Shown piece after piece: positions 26,064 to 39,262 of a stretch of DNA of 64,000 nt. Under the pieces are notes generated by a model, which did not search any database, had not been told where the DNA came from, and was given only the letters and a program-made list of their open reading frames with translations. The stretch lies in NCBI GenBank assembly GCA_951813045.1, contig CATOTF010000002.1:1860001-1924000 (forward strand), written 5' to 3'. Position 1 is the first letter of the stretch. Every line of letters begins with the position of its first letter. The position numbers were made by a program, and so were the translations under genes. The DNA comes from an uncultured Rhizobiaceae bacterium. GTDB taxonomy: Bacteria; Pseudomonadota; Alphaproteobacteria; Rhizobiales; Rhizobiaceae.

Positions 26064-27503
26064 TCATGCGTGAATGACGCGATCTTGAGAGTCCATCACG
26101 CTCTCATGCATCATTTCCGAGAGTGTTGGGTGCGGGAATACAGCGTCGATCAAGTCCTGCTCGGTTGTTTCCAGGTTCATCGCGACCACGAACCCTTGAA
26201 TGAGCTCCGTCACTTCCGCACCAACCATATGTGCACCAAGCAATTGGCCGGTGTTCTTGTCAAAGATGGTTTTTACCATGCCTTCCGGTTCGCCGAGCGC
26301 AATGGCTTTGCCGTTTCCGGCAAAGTTGAAGCGACCAATCTTTACGTCCCTGCCCGCCTCTTCCGCTGCCCTCTCTGTCATCCCCACGCTGGCGACTTGT
26401 GGATTGCAATATGTACAGCCAGGTATCTTGGCTTTATCCATGACGTGTGGGTGTTTACCCGCGATCGCTTCGACGCATATAACGCCTTCATGTTCAGCCT
26501 TGTGTGCGAGCATCGGCGCACCTGCAACATCACCAATGGCGTAGATGCCGGGTATATTCGTCTTACCATAATCATCGATTGAGATAATTCCTCGGTCGGT
26601 TTTAACCCCAAGCTTTTCGAGCCCCAGGCCTTCGGTGTTTCCGACAACGCCAACGGCAGAAATTAGCTTGTCGGCAGTTATTTTCTGTGTCTTGCCATCT
26701 TTGGTTTCCACATGGGCTGTAATTTGACCCTTGCCTTTATCAACCTTTGTTACCTTAGCTTCCAGAATGATATTCATGCCCTGTTTTTCAAAACGTTTCT
26801 GGGCGTGCTTGGAAATCTCATGGTCTTCTACCGGCATGACCTGTGACATGAGTTCCACCACCGTCACTTCTGCACCCATAGTGCGATAGAAAGATGCGAA
26901 CTCAATGCCGATGGCGCCGGACCCCATAACGACCAGTGATTCTGGCATGGTTTTTGGCACCATCGCTTCGAAATACGACCAGATGAGATCGCCATCGGGT
27001 TCCATACCTGGTAACCCGCGAGGACGCGCGCCTGTCGCAATAATGATGTGTTTGGCGGTGTAAGTGCCCTGCCCCAGCGTGCCTTTTGGCTGAGGGTGTT
27101 GCGGTGTTACAGCGGCCTTCTTGGGTGCTGACACCGTCACCTCACCGGGCTTGGAAATTGTCGCTTCGCCCCAGATAACATCAACCTTGTTCTTCTTCAG
27201 AAGAAATCCAACACCTCCACTTAATTGTCCCGAAACACCACGGGATCGTTTCACAATTTTTTCGACGTCAAATCCGATTTTACCGGCACTTAATCCAAAG
27301 CTGTCTGCGTGGCCCATGTGATCGTAGATTTCTGCGGAACGCAGCAGTGCCTTTGTTGGGATACAACCCCAGTTAAGGCAGATACCACCAAGATGTTCGC
27401 GCTCAACGACTGCTGCTTTTAAACCCAATTGGGCGGCGCGAATAGCTGCAACATAGCCGCCTGGTCCACCACCGATAATTATTACGTCATAGGAATTTGC
27501 CAT
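26064..27503 (-). CDS. lpdA: Dihydrolipoyl dehydrogenase (E3) of pyruvate dehydrogenase
   Basis: E3 reoxidises dihydrolipoamide on E2 and reduces NAD. The 479-residue flavoprotein begins with the FAD-binding DVIIIGGGPGGYVAAIRAAQLG and the redox-active disulfide GGICLNWGCIPTKAL near residue 40-54. The NAD-binding GSGAIGIEFASF is near 193, the second FAD motif YAIGDVAGAPMLAHKAEHEG near 323, and the C-terminal catalytic His-Glu pair is in HPTLSEMMHESV. An insertion of about 15 Ala/Pro/Lys-rich residues near 130 is typical of the PDH-linked alphaproteobacterial form. It is the last gene of the pdh block. Confidence 0.95.
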   Translation of the reverse strand: MANSYDVIIIGGGPGGYVAAIRAAQLGLKAAVVEREHLGGICLNWGCIPTKALLRSAEIYDHMGHADSFGLSAGKIGFDVEKIVKRSRGVSGQLSGGVGFLLKKNKVDVIWGEATISKPGEVTVSAPKKAAVTPQHPQPKGTLGQGTYTAKHIIIATGARPRGLPGMEPDGDLIWSYFEAMVPKTMPESLVVMGSGAIGIEFASFYRTMGAEVTVVELMSQVMPVEDHEISKHAQKRFEKQGMNIILEAKVTKVDKGKGQITAHVETKDGKTQKITADKLISAVGVVGNTEGLGLEKLGVKTDRGIISIDDYGKTNIPGIYAIGDVAGAPMLAHKAEHEGVICVEAIAGKHPHVMDKAKIPGCTYCNPQVASVGMTERAAEEAGRDVKIGRFNFAGNGKAIALGEPEGMVKTIFDKNTGQLLGAHMVGAEVTELIQGFVVAMNLETTEQDLIDAVFPHPTLSEMMHESVMDSQDRVIHA

Positions 27504-27512
27504 GGAAATATC

Positions 27513-28103
27513 TCACGTAAGCGGCGCTGAGAGCAGCAGCCAGTTCTGGGTTGTCGATCTGTTGTTAAATGGAATATAGGGTCGCCTGTCGCGTTCTCTC
27601 AATCCGAAAGAATGGTAAAGCGCTAGTGCTGGGTCGTTACTATCTTCAGCAACGAGGCTAAATTGCTTGGCACCGGCATCTCTAGCCCGGTTAAAACTGT
27701 CTTCCATAAGCGCGCGACCAACGCCCTGCCCTTGCATATTGGAATAAACGGCCAGTGAATCCAAAAACCAGTCACCTTTGGATTCGTCGAACAAATCCAT
27801 GACGGGTTGAAACGCCGGTGGTTCGGATTTTAACTCATCATCGCTTATCGCAGACATAATGTAGCCGTTCGCGCATCCCGCAATCGCGCCATCCAACTCT
27901 GCCATTCGCGAATTCGTCCACCCATAGGGTTCGTGGTCATTAGCCAAACGTGCGCGGCCCCACTCATAAGCGTCGCTGGCTTTCTCCATATTCACCGCAC
28001 CCTGCCAGAACCATTGGGAAATTCCGTGGCTGGCAAGATTGTCCAGGATAGCCAAGTCAGCAGCATCGTTCCTGACGGCATCGCGAATTATGAGATTGCT
28101 CAT
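27513..28103 (-). CDS. GNAT family N-acetyltransferase
   Basis: A 196-residue acetyl-CoA-dependent acetyltransferase. The N-terminal strand LIIRDAVRNDAADLAILDN is a typical GNAT start; motif A is LAVYSNMQGQGVGRALMEDSF near residue 130, with the Q/GxGxG/A pyrophosphate-binding loop, and the LYHSFGLRERDRRP segment near 172 is motif B. Acceptor unknown. It lies nine bases upstream of lpdA and is probably co-transcribed with it. ATG 28103 chosen; an ATG three codons earlier is possible. Confidence 0.85.
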   Translation of the reverse strand: MSNLIIRDAVRNDAADLAILDNLASHGISQWFWQGAVNMEKASDAYEWGRARLANDHEPYGWTNSRMAELDGAIAGCANGYIMSAISDDELKSEPPAFQPVMDLFDESKGDWFLDSLAVYSNMQGQGVGRALMEDSFNRARDAGAKQFSLVAEDSNDPALALYHSFGLRERDRRPYIPFNNRSTTQNWLLLSAPLT

Positions 28104-28166
28104 TGTTCGCACTTGTCCTTGGCTTCTTCCCGCGCGATAGAGAGCCCAACAATTTTACGCAACCGG

Positions 28167-28424
28167 ATGACCATGCAGTTTTTTGAATCCTTTTATAGCC
28201 TTGGCTACTCTGGCATTGTTCTGGTCGTTACATTTTTCTTTGTAACAATGATGATCTTTCATTCAACGGGCCTTGCCAAAAAAGGCCGGTTGCCAAAATC
28301 TCTTTTGTTTATCGTCATGAGCATCGCATTTGTTCTGACAACAAACTACCTGGCATCTGAACGCAAGATCATGCTGGATGCCATACGCGACGAGGGCGGA
28401 TTGAAACGCACTCAAGAGAAATGA
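28167..28424 (+). CDS. Small two-helix membrane protein, hypothetical
   Basis: An 85-residue protein with two hydrophobic helices (LGYSGIVLVVTFFFVTMMIF and LLFIVMSIAFVLTTNYLA) linked by a short Lys/Arg-rich loop, and a charged tail. It lies on the plus strand inside the otherwise minus-strand pdh block, filling the gap between pdhC and the GNAT gene. No family is recognised. The ribosome site is weak, and the start may be ATG 28167 or 28173. The composition is unlike a shadow of a neighbouring gene, but support is moderate. Confidence 0.5.
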   Translation: MTMQFFESFYSLGYSGIVLVVTFFFVTMMIFHSTGLAKKGRLPKSLLFIVMSIAFVLTTNYLASERKIMLDAIRDEGGLKRTQEK

Positions 28425-28433
28425 TCGTGCAGA

Positions 28434-29750
28434 TTAAACCAACATTCCCATCGGGTTTTCAATATACCCTTTAAATGCAGCCGCCAATTCTGCCCCCAAC
28501 GCACCATCAATTGCGCGGTGATCGAAGGCGAATGTCGCGGCCATAATAGTCGCGATTGCCAGCGCGTCATTTTTAACAACTGCCTGTTTTTCGCCCGCGC
28601 CGATGGAAACGATGGACGCGTGTGGCGGGTTTATAATTGATGTGAATTCCTTCACGCTAAACATGCCGAGATTGGAAACGGCAGTGCAGCCGCCCTGATA
28701 TTCCTCCGGTTTGAGTTTCTTTTGGCGCGCGCGCCCGGCCATATCCTTCACCTCAGCTGAAATAGTTGAAAGTGTCTTGGTCTCGGCCTTACGAACAATC
28801 GGTGTGAACAATCCGTCTTTAACCGCAACGGCGACACCAACATCACTATGAGTATGATAAAGTCTGTCGGTCGATGTCCATGAAACATTAGCTGTTGGTA
28901 CAGCCTGCAAAGCCAATGCCATCGCTTTCACGATGAAATCATTGACCGAAATCTTATAGATCGGCTTGTCATCGTCACCCTTCGGAGCAGCGGCGTTCAA
29001 TTGCGCGCGTAACGCTAACAAGACGTCCAACTCACATTCCATTGTTATGAAATATGACGGAATAGTTTGGGCACTTTGTGTGAGACGTTCAGCGATGATT
29101 TTGCGCATGCCGTCGTGAGGGCGTTTCTCTATCAGCGCTTCGTCATAAAGCGCGAGAATGGCCTCATCTGCCATGCCCGACACAGGTTGGGTGCTGGTCG
29201 GTGCAACGGTTGCCGTCGGAGACGGCGCAGGTTGAGCGCCACCTGCTAAGGCAGCTTCAACATCGGCTTTAATAATACGGCCGTGAGGGCCACTACCGCT
29301 CACAGAGGTAATATCCAATCCGCCCTGCTCCGCTATCCGTCTTGCCAATGGAGTGGCAAATACACGGGAACCTTCGGTATCTTTTGGGGCAGGTTTCGAA
29401 ACGGGTGGAGTTTCCACCGCTGCGGGGGGCGTTGGACCTTCATCCGCCTGAGTCACAACAGGCGCTTCAACTAAATTAGGTGCGGCTTCAACCGACCCGG
29501 CATCTTCACCGTCTTCAGCTAATACAGCGATTACAGCGTTGACCTTCACCCCTTCTGTACCTTCAGCAACCAGAATTTTGGCGACGATGCCTTCGTCAAC
29601 CGCCTCAACTTCCATGGTCGCCTTGTCGGTCTCGATCTCAGCCACCACGTCACCTGCAGAAACCGTATCACCTTCCTTTACCAGCCATTTGGCGAGGTTG
29701 CCCTCCTCCATGGTAGGAGAAAGCGCCGGCATTGTAATGTTGATACTCAA
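28434..29750 (-). CDS. pdhC: Dihydrolipoyllysine acetyltransferase (E2) of pyruvate dehydrogenase
   Basis: E2 forms the core of the pyruvate dehydrogenase complex and transfers the acetyl group from lipoate to CoA. The 438-residue protein has one lipoyl domain with the modified Lys in [15 protein letters not shown] near residue 43, an Ala/Pro/Thr linker, an E1/E3-binding domain (VFATPLARRIAEQGGLDI near 132) and a catalytic domain ending with FDHRAIDGALGAELAAAFKG, which carries the active His and Asp. The fold and length match alphaproteobacterial and mitochondrial E2. It overlaps the DUF5076 gene by four bases. Confidence 0.96.
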   Translation of the reverse strand: MSINITMPALSPTMEEGNLAKWLVKEGDTVSAGDVVAEIETDKATMEVEAVDEGIVAKILVAEGTEGVKVNAVIAVLAEDGEDAGSVEAAPNLVEAPVVTQADEGPTPPAAVETPPVSKPAPKDTEGSRVFATPLARRIAEQGGLDITSVSGSGPHGRIIKADVEAALAGGAQPAPSPTATVAPTSTQPVSGMADEAILALYDEALIEKRPHDGMRKIIAERLTQSAQTIPSYFITMECELDVLLALRAQLNAAAPKGDDDKPIYKISVNDFIVKAMALALQAVPTANVSWTSTDRLYHTHSDVGVAVAVKDGLFTPIVRKAETKTLSTISAEVKDMAGRARQKKLKPEEYQGGCTAVSNLGMFSVKEFTSIINPPHASIVSIGAGEKQAVVKNDALAIATIMAATFAFDHRAIDGALGAELAAAFKGYIENPMGMLV

Positions 29751-30094
29751 AGGGTCTCTCCCGGCGTTTGCGCATTAGGTTCAAGATATATCGGACCGCT
29801 ATCTTCCGGCCCGTCATCATAAGGTTCGATCGACCATGAACGACCGTTCAAGATGCCGGACGTTATGGTGATAATGTTGTCGTGGGCGGGAGTGGCATTA
29901 GCCACAGCACTCAGGAGGGCCTTTTCATCAACTGCGGCCTCAACGGCCTCATCCGGTGAGAGTTTTCTATTCATCCAGCTTTCAAGCGCCTCCACCGCAA
30001 CCGCAACCTGGTTTTTTCCCGCTGGAATAACGACCGCACCGCGAAACCTGTCCCAGCTGGCATGGCGCACATCGAGTTGTGGGAATGCACTCAT
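29747..30094 (-). CDS. DUF5076-type small protein of the pdh operon
   Basis: A 115-residue soluble protein. It overlaps both neighbours in the pdh operon by four bases (ATGA type), so translation is coupled to pdhB and pdhC. It includes [24 protein letters not shown] and a short acidic end ([16 protein letters not shown]). Small proteins of this kind occur at this spot in many Hyphomicrobiales; the family assignment to DUF5076 is from memory of that context. No function is known. The tight coupling suggests a structural or regulatory role for the complex. Confidence 0.7.
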   Translation of the reverse strand: MSAFPQLDVRHASWDRFRGAVVIPAGKNQVAVAVEALESWMNRKLSPDEAVEAAVDEKALLSAVANATPAHDNIITITSGILNGRSWSIEPYDDGPEDSGPIYLEPNAQTPGETL

Positions 30095-31464
30095 TTATAC
30101 GTCACCGCTCTGGCCGCCTCGACGATCTCACCAACATTGGGGAGCGCCAGTTTTTCGAGATTGGCAGCATACGGCATGGGAACGTCTTTGCCGGAAATGC
30201 GGATAACCGGCGCGTCGAGATAATCGAACGCTTCCTGCATGATCTGGATCCCAATTTCTGCACCTACGCCTGATTGAGGGAAGCCTTCTTCAATTGTAAT
30301 GCAGCGATTGGTTTTTTTGACAGAATTCACAACCGTTTCAATATCCATAGGTCTAATTGTTCGCAGATCGATGATTTCAGCATCGATTCCGAGTTCAGCC
30401 ATCGCTTCCGATGCTTCAATCGCGTATTTCATGCCCATGGCGAAAGTGACCAGGGTTACATCCGTTCCTTGTTTGTGAACCCGCGCCTTCCCGATAGGTA
30501 GAACAAAATTATCCATTTTGGGTACATCGAACGATTGACCGTACATGATTTCATTTTCAAGAAATATAATCGGATTCGGATCGCGAATAGCCGCTTTGAG
30601 CAGGCCTTTTGCGTCAGCTGCACCATAAGGCGCGACAACCTTTAATCCAGGAATATGGCTGTACCATGCGGCGTAACATTGGCTGTGTTGCGCTCCAACG
30701 CGGGCTGCAGCACCATTGGGGCCACGAAACACCATGGGTGCGCCCATCTGCCCACCGGACATGTAAAGCGTTTTTGCTGCGGAATTCACAATCTGATCAA
30801 TCGCTTGCATGGCGAAGTTGAAGGTCATGAATTCGACGATTGGTCGTAGACCGGCCATGGCCGCTCCAACACCGATGCCCGCAAAGCCATGTTCAGTAAT
30901 CGGCGTATCAATAACCCGTTTGGCTCCGAATTCTTCTAAAAGCCCCTGGGTGATTTTGTAAGCACCTTGATATTCGGCGACTTCTTCACCCATGACGAAC
31001 ACATTTTCGTCGCTGCGCATTTCTTCGGCCATAGCATCACGCAGGGCTTCGCGGACTGTGGTGGGAACCATTTCGGTTCCTATTGGAATATCAGGATCAT
31101 CCGCGACAGCAGTTGCCGGTGGCGGACTAGCAATCGCTGTAGCCACAGATGGTGCCTCTTGAACAGGCTCAGGTGCGGTTGACGGCTCACTCGGTGCAGA
31201 CGGCGTAGCGCTTGCACTTTCACCGTCTTCGAGCAGAACAGCGATGACGGCGTTGACCTTAACGCCCTCGGTACCCTCGGCCACCGATATCCGACCGATT
31301 TTACCTTCATCGACCGCTTCAACTTCCATGGTTGCCTTGTCGGTCTCGATTTCTGCAATCACGTCACCGGCGGAAACATCATCGCCTTCTTTCACCAGCC
31401 ATTTTGCAAGAGTGCCCTCTTCCATCGTTGGAGAAAGGGCGGGCATTAAGATATCAACAGCCAT
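30091..31464 (-). CDS. pdhB: Pyruvate dehydrogenase E1 component, beta subunit with N-terminal lipoyl domain
   Basis: The 457-residue protein fuses a lipoyl domain ([16 protein letters not shown], Lys near residue 43) and an Ala/Pro/Ser linker to the transketolase-like E1-beta subunit. The latter includes [55 protein letters not shown] and the C-terminal domain. E1 decarboxylates pyruvate with ThDP and reductively acetylates lipoate. A lipoyl-bearing E1-beta is a hallmark of alphaproteobacterial PDH; the mitochondrial subunit lacks it. It lies directly after pdhA, with three bases between the pdhA stop and its start. Confidence 0.96.
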   Translation of the reverse strand: MAVDILMPALSPTMEEGTLAKWLVKEGDDVSAGDVIAEIETDKATMEVEAVDEGKIGRISVAEGTEGVKVNAVIAVLLEDGESASATPSAPSEPSTAPEPVQEAPSVATAIASPPPATAVADDPDIPIGTEMVPTTVREALRDAMAEEMRSDENVFVMGEEVAEYQGAYKITQGLLEEFGAKRVIDTPITEHGFAGIGVGAAMAGLRPIVEFMTFNFAMQAIDQIVNSAAKTLYMSGGQMGAPMVFRGPNGAAARVGAQHSQCYAAWYSHIPGLKVVAPYGAADAKGLLKAAIRDPNPIIFLENEIMYGQSFDVPKMDNFVLPIGKARVHKQGTDVTLVTFAMGMKYAIEASEAMAELGIDAEIIDLRTIRPMDIETVVNSVKKTNRCITIEEGFPQSGVGAEIGIQIMQEAFDYLDAPVIRISGKDVPMPYAANLEKLALPNVGEIVEAARAVTYK

Positions 31465-31467
31465 GAT

Positions 31468-32505
31468 TTACGCCCCCGCTTCCAAAAGAATATCGGTATA
31501 GAGTTCACTTGCATCAGGTTCCGGGTTGTTCTGGGCAAACTCTGCGGAATCAGCAACAACGGCGCGAACTTCTTTGTCGATTGCTTTCAAATCGTCTTCC
31601 CCCGCCCATTTCTTTTCCAGCAAACGTTGTTTTACCCGTTCGATAGGGTCCTGCTCTGCCCGCATCTTTTGAACTTCGTCCTTGGAGCGATATTTTGCCG
31701 GATCAGACATGGAATGGCCGCGATACCGGTAGGTCTGCATGTCGAGAATGATTGGACCATTGCCGTCGCGACACCATTTTGTCGCCAGTTCTCCAGCGGA
31801 CTGAACGGCACGCACATCCATGCCATCCACTTCAATGCCCGGAATGTTGAACGAGCAGCCCCGTTTGGAGAATTCAGTTAAAGCAGATGAACGATGAACT
31901 GCGGTTCCCATCGCGTAACGGTTATTCTCGATCACATAGACAACCGGCAGGTTCCAGAGTTTCGCCATGTTGAAACTCTCATAAACCTGTCCCTGATTCG
32001 ATGCGCCATCACCGAAATAGGTCAGGCAAACATTTCCGTTGCCCCGATAATGATTGTTGAAGGCAAGGCCCGTTCCCAGAGAAACCTGCGCGCCGACAAT
32101 GCCGTGACCGCCATAAAAATTCTTCTCCTTGGAGAACATATGCATGGAACCGCCCTTACCGCGGCTGTAGCCACCTTCGCGGCCAGTTAATTCCGCCATG
32201 ATTCCCCGTGGTTCCATGTCACAGGCCAGCATGTGGCCGTGGTCCCTATAGGCAGTTATCATTTGGTCGCCTTCAATCAACGCGGCTTGCATGCCGGTTA
32301 CGACAGCTTCCTGCCCGATGTAGAGATGGCAAAACCCGCCGATCAGGCCCATGCCATATAATTGTCCGGCCTTCTCTTCGAAGCGGCGAATCATCAACAT
32401 ATCGCGATAGGCTTTTAATTCTTGTGCCTTATCAAATTCAATTGGTGCAGGGGTTTTCGGATTGGTTTTAGAGGTAGTTTTCTTAGCTGATTTGGCTTTT
32501 GCCAC
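31468..32505 (-). CDS. pdhA: Pyruvate dehydrogenase E1 component, alpha subunit
   Basis: E1-alpha binds thiamine diphosphate and decarboxylates pyruvate together with E1-beta. The 345-residue protein has RRFEEKAGQLYGMGLIGGFCHLY near residue 40-62, GKGGSMHMF near 117, the ThDP/Mg motif GDGASNQGQVYESFNMAKLW near 166 and the phosphorylation-loop-like YRYRGHSMSDPAKYRS near 264. The Lys/Ala/Thr-rich first 20 residues are a common extension. The start is GTG 32505 with AAGGTGAG upstream. The 193-base AT-rich gap before it probably holds the operon promoter. Confidence 0.96.
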   Translation of the reverse strand: MAKAKSAKKTTSKTNPKTPAPIEFDKAQELKAYRDMLMIRRFEEKAGQLYGMGLIGGFCHLYIGQEAVVTGMQAALIEGDQMITAYRDHGHMLACDMEPRGIMAELTGREGGYSRGKGGSMHMFSKEKNFYGGHGIVGAQVSLGTGLAFNNHYRGNGNVCLTYFGDGASNQGQVYESFNMAKLWNLPVVYVIENNRYAMGTAVHRSSALTEFSKRGCSFNIPGIEVDGMDVRAVQSAGELATKWCRDGNGPIILDMQTYRYRGHSMSDPAKYRSKDEVQKMRAEQDPIERVKQRLLEKKWAGEDDLKAIDKEVRAVVADSAEFAQNNPEPDASELYTDILLEAGA

Positions 32506-32698
32506 GGGCTCACCTTTTCAATTAATCATAGCACAATCAAACACAGGGTAACCGTCTGTCTGTTCACGATAACTCTGTCCTAAACATAATGCGAAAGTAA
32601 TATTACGCAACGACAAAATTACGAGTTAAAATACGAATTAACTCTTTGAATTATATCGATATATAACTAATTAACCAGATTCTGATTAATTGTCGAAT

Positions 32699-33007
32699 CT
32701 AGCGAAAAAGAACGACTTCATCTTCTCGCATCATGTTCAATTGTTTTCGAACATGTTCATCAACCATATCTTTTTCCAAAGTACCTTCTCGCAGTAGCGC
32801 TACGCGTGATTCCAATTTGTTGCGGAAGGCGGTTCGATCAGCAAGCCGCTGTTCAAGTCGATCAATTCGTTTTTGCATCGCAATGTTAGCGCGGATACCA
32901 TATTGGCCGTTGAACGCGTGAAATCCGAAATAGCCAAGAATAATCAACGTTGCGACGGGCGCTATAAAGCGGGAGAGCGAGCTTCTTTTGCGGGAACGTA
33001 TGGCCAT
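32699..33007 (-). CDS. ftsB: Septum formation initiator, FtsB/DivIC family
   Basis: FtsB is a bitopic inner-membrane protein of the divisome that forms a complex with FtsL and FtsQ. The 102-residue protein has a short basic cytoplasmic N-terminus, one membrane helix (FIAPVATLIILGYFGFHAF), and a periplasmic coiled coil (ANIAMQKRIDRLEQRLADRT) ending in a conserved EKDMVDEHVRKQLNM region. Its position between eno and pdhA is the usual one in alphaproteobacteria. I chose ATG 33007 as start; the frame is open 19 codons further without similarity. Confidence 0.9.
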   Translation of the reverse strand: MAIRSRKRSSLSRFIAPVATLIILGYFGFHAFNGQYGIRANIAMQKRIDRLEQRLADRTAFRNKLESRVALLREGTLEKDMVDEHVRKQLNMMREDEVVLFR

Positions 33008-33106
33008 GCCCCACCATGGCGGATTCGCAGTTAACGAACCGTGAATCAAATTGGGCCGGCTCAATTTTACGAGCCGACCGAATCACGATGAGTCTGGAAT
33101 ATTCTT

Positions 33107-35350
<2,244 letters not shown>

Positions 35351-35351
<1 letters not shown>

Positions 35352-38300
35352 TACGCCACCATTTTTGCCAATTGCGTTGTAATTACCGCCGCGCCGCGCA
35401 ACCGCTTATCCGATGTAGGATAATCCCGCGACAGGACGATGGACTGATCGGGCCTGATTTTGGCCAGGCTCCCTTGCTCCCCAATCCAGGTAATGAGTGC
35501 CGCGGGGTTTGCGAACTCCTTGTTGCGGAACTGTACGACAACACCTTTTGGCCCGGCGTCAAGTTTCTCGATATTGGCTTTGCGACACAGCGCTTTTACA
35601 AAAACAATTTTCAGAAGATGGTCTACCTCTTCCGGCAATGGGCCAAATCTGTCGATCAGTTCCGCCCCAAATGCGTCGATATCTTCTGCCGAATCCAGCT
35701 CTGCCAATCTGCGGTATAAGCTCATGCGAAGGGTCAGGTCCGGCACATAACTCTCTGGAATCATCACAGTCGCGCCGACAGTAATTTGTGGTGACCATTT
35801 ACCGTCAAGTTCCGCTTCTCCGCCTTCCTTGAGTTCCGCAACCGCTTCTTCGAGCATTTGCTGATAAAGTTCAAACCCGACTTCGCGAACGTGGCCCGAC
35901 TGTTCCTCGCCCAGAATATTTCCGGCACCACGGATATCCAGATCGTGGCTGGCAAGTTGGAAGCCTGCGCCAAGCGTATCCAGCGATTGAAGGACTTTGA
36001 GGCGACGCTCTGCGGTTGGCGTCAACACCTTGTTGGGTGAAAGAGTCATCAGTGCGTAAGCGCGTGTTTTGGAGCGCCCTACCCGCCCCCGCATTTGATA
36101 GAGTTGTGCAAGACCGAACATATCGGCTCGATGCACAATCATCGTATTCGCGGTTGGTATGTCCAGGCCAGATTCCACGATCGTGGTGGACAACAAAACA
36201 TCATAACTGCCTTCGTAGAAGGCATTCATCACGTCTTCCAATTCTCCCGGCGGCATTTGCCCGTGGGCGACTGCAACCTTCAGTTCGGGTACGTTTTCTT
36301 CGAGCCATTCCTGCCGACCGCGGATATCCGACACCCGTGGGCATACATAAAAACTCTGACCGCCACGATAGCGTTCACGCAACAACGCTTCCCGCACCAC
36401 CACACTATCAAACGGCATCACAAATGTTCTGACCGCCATACGGTCTACGGGAGCCGTTGTGATTAGGGATAGTTCGCGCACGCCTGTCAGCGCCAATTGC
36501 AAGGTTCGAGGAATAGGCGTTGCAGAAAGGGTCAACACATGCACGTCAGATCGCAGTTCTTTCAACCGCTCCTTGTGTTTCACTCCAAACCGCTGTTCTT
36601 CGTCGATGACCAACAGGCCGAGCCGTTTAAAGTCCACCGACTTTCCAAGTAGAGCATGGGTGCCGACAATGATATCGACCGAACCATCTTTCGCGCCCAC
36701 CTTTGCATCCGATAGGGCTTTTGACCCAACAAGCCGCGACGCCTGCGCCACATTGATCGGCAAGCCGTGAAATCGTTCAGAGAATGTCTTGAAGTGTTGG
36801 CGGGAAAGCAATGTTGTGGGTACGACCACCGCGACCTGTTTCCCGGCCATTGCGGTTAGAAACGCTGCCCGCAACGCCACTTCCGTTTTACCAAAGCCCA
36901 CGTCACCGCAAATAAGCCGATCCATAGGTCGTCCGGACGACAGGTCGTCGAAGACAGAATCAATGGCGTTGCTTTGATCTTCGGTTTCTTCATAAGGGAA
37001 TTTGGCTGCGAATTCGTCGTACACACCATCCGGCAAAGAAACCGGGTCAGCTTTCTTCAACTGACGTGCTGCAGCAACGGCAATCAACTGCCCGGCCATT
37101 ACAAGAATACGTTTCTTGAGCTTGGCCTTTCGCGCCTGCCAGTTCGCCCCTCCCAGGCGGTCTAGCATCACTTCCGTGTCACTGTTTCCGTAGCGCGAAA
37201 GCAGTTCAATATTCTCAACCGGCAGGAAGAGTTTATCATCATTATGGTAGCGCAATTCCAGACAATCGTGCGGCGCACCGGCTGCTTCTATGGTGATAAG
37301 ACCATGGAAACGCGCGATCCCGTGATCAACATGGACGATGATGTCCCCGGCAGACAGACTTGAGACTTCGGAAAGGAAATCAGCACCTTTTTTGCTACCT
37401 TTGCGTTTCTTGACGAGCCGGTCTCCCAGAAAATCCTGTTCGCTGATAACGGCCAGATTTTCATCTTCAAACCCGGCCTCAATACCGAGAACGGCAAGGG
37501 CCGTTGTTCCCTGTTTTAACCCTTCGACCTCGCCCCAGTTGTCGACCAGTTTAACGTTGGTCAACCCGTGCTCATCCAGCACCTGTACGAGACGTTCGCG
37601 GGAGCCTTCACTCCATGATGCGATCATCACGCGTTTGTCAGCAGCTCTTAAGGCTGCCGTATGGTCGCTGAGCGCCTGAAAGATATTGATGTTACCTGCG
37701 CTCCGTTCAGCGGCAAACGACCGTCCAACTTTCGCTTCCAGGTTGATTACCCGTTCGCCTTGTGAAAAGTCCGGTGCATCAAAGGGTGAAAGCGAGATCG
37801 TCTGAGCTTTCAAGAGATAGACTTTTGTCTCTCCTATCGGAAGATAAAGTGTTTCTGGTGCAACCGGTTTATAGGGCGCACCGCCGTCAGTGGTCGCTTC
37901 CAAGCCTCTTGTACGAGCTTCAAAATGATCTTTGATCTGTGCTTCCCGCTCATCCAGTGCCTCATTCACCAAATGATCCGTGACGATCAACGCGTCACCC
38001 AGATAATCGTAAATCGTCTCCAGCGATTCAAAAAATAACGGAAGCCAATGCTCCAATCCGGCATACCGCCGACCTCCACTCACTGCCGAATAGAGAGCGT
38101 CTTCCCGCGTCGCCGCACCAAATGTAGTTAGGTAATTGGTTCGAAAACGAGCGATAGTATCCGTATCCAACGAAACCTCGCTCATGGGTGATAGGATAAT
38201 TTCCTTTATCTGTTTTGTCGTACGCTGGGTCTCAGCATCGAAACTTCGCAACGTTTCAAGCGTGTCACCAAAGAAATCCAGCCGTAGCGGCTCGCTGTCA

Positions 38301-38863
38301 CCGGGTGCGAAAAGGTCCACAATGCCACCCCGTACCGCATATTCGCCAGCGTCGCGCACCGTCGGGGTGCGTTGAAATCCATTACCGTTGAGCCATCTGA
38401 TGAGATCGTCCGTATCGATGCGCAAGCCCGGTGAAATATGCATAACCTGCTCGCGCATGACCTCTCGGGGGGGCACACGCTGCACCAAACCATTCGGCGT
38501 TAACGTAATCAGCCTTGGTTTATTATCATTATCGCCTCGCGCTAATGTTGAAAGCGCGGAAATTCTGTGTGCCAGCACGTCATTTGACGGGGAGACCCGG
38601 TCATAAGGCAGGCAATCCCATGCAGGTAAATGCAAAACATCTGCCCAAGGTGCGAAAAAGGAGAACGCGGCCTCAACATCTGCCGCCCGTTGTCCATCAC
38701 GCGCAACAAATACCACATCGCGATTTGCATTGTCCTTCGAAACAGTCGCGAGTATTTCGGCCAAAACAATGGCTTCATACCCGTCCGGAACACCACCGGC
38801 ACGAACGGGTGTTGGGTCATTTAGGAAAGATAGGAGTTTCTTTACGGGAGCAGAAAGTGTCAT
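35351..38863 (-). CDS. mfd: Transcription-repair coupling factor Mfd
   Basis: Mfd is a translocase that removes RNA polymerase stalled at DNA lesions and recruits UvrA. The 1170-residue protein has the UvrB-homology module (LHLPAWDCLPYDRVSPSNDV near residue 80), the RNA-polymerase-interacting domain (LSAGDIIVHVDHGIARFHGL near 510), and the helicase core with Walker A CGDVGFGKTEVALRAAF near 660, DEEQRFGVKHKERLK near 765, SATPIPRTLQLALTG, and GRVGRSKTRAYALM near 930. A TRCF C-terminal domain follows. The start overlaps the sdhE stop by four bases (ATGA). Confidence 0.97.
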
Positions 38864-39141
38864 GATTCCAGATGAAACTTCCGAATGCGTTGCACCAATT
38901 CATTATTCCAGTGTTCAGGAATATCAGTTGAACCGGATAGCCATTTGTACATATCGGGATCGGGCAATTGCATGAGCATCTCGAATTGCGATAGTTCGTC
39001 ATCACTCATGTCCGCAATCGCATGGTTGGCAAATAATCCCAAAACGTAATCCATTTCGCGCATCCCGCGATGCCACGCTCTAAACAGTAGTTTTTTGCGT
39101 CGTTCATCCAGACCGGCGCTGCTGCGCATGGCTTCGCTCAC
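38860..39141 (-). CDS. sdhE: Succinate dehydrogenase flavinylation factor SdhE (SDHAF2-like)
   Basis: SdhE helps attach FAD covalently to the flavoprotein subunit of succinate dehydrogenase. The 93-residue protein has the family motif RAWHRGMREMDYVLG near residue 21-35, with the RGxxE-type core that contacts the FAD site; here the pattern reads RGMREMD, as usual in this family. An acidic middle (MSDDELSQFE) and PDPDMYKWL follow. The start is GTG 39141; an ATG four codons later would remove little. It sits between mfd and divergent recG, a conserved alphaproteobacterial arrangement. Confidence 0.93.
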   Translation of the reverse strand: MSEAMRSSAGLDERRKKLLFRAWHRGMREMDYVLGLFANHAIADMSDDELSQFEMLMQLPDPDMYKWLSGSTDIPEHWNNELVQRIRKFHLES

Positions 39142-39262
39142 CGCGCTTTCTCCAATGGGGATTTTAATCAGGCCTGCTATAAGCCTTTGTTTTCAGTTTG
39201 TCAGTGTATTGATAGGTAATTTTCCCGTTGATCAGCGGTAATCCGCTGTGCATTGTTTTTAA

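Noticed and set aside
28425-28433. Continuation of the pdh transcript through the plus-strand small gene.
   Set aside because: The plus-strand gene lies within the gap and does not interrupt minus-strand reading, but it leaves open whether GNAT-lpdA uses its own promoter; sequence alone does not settle it.
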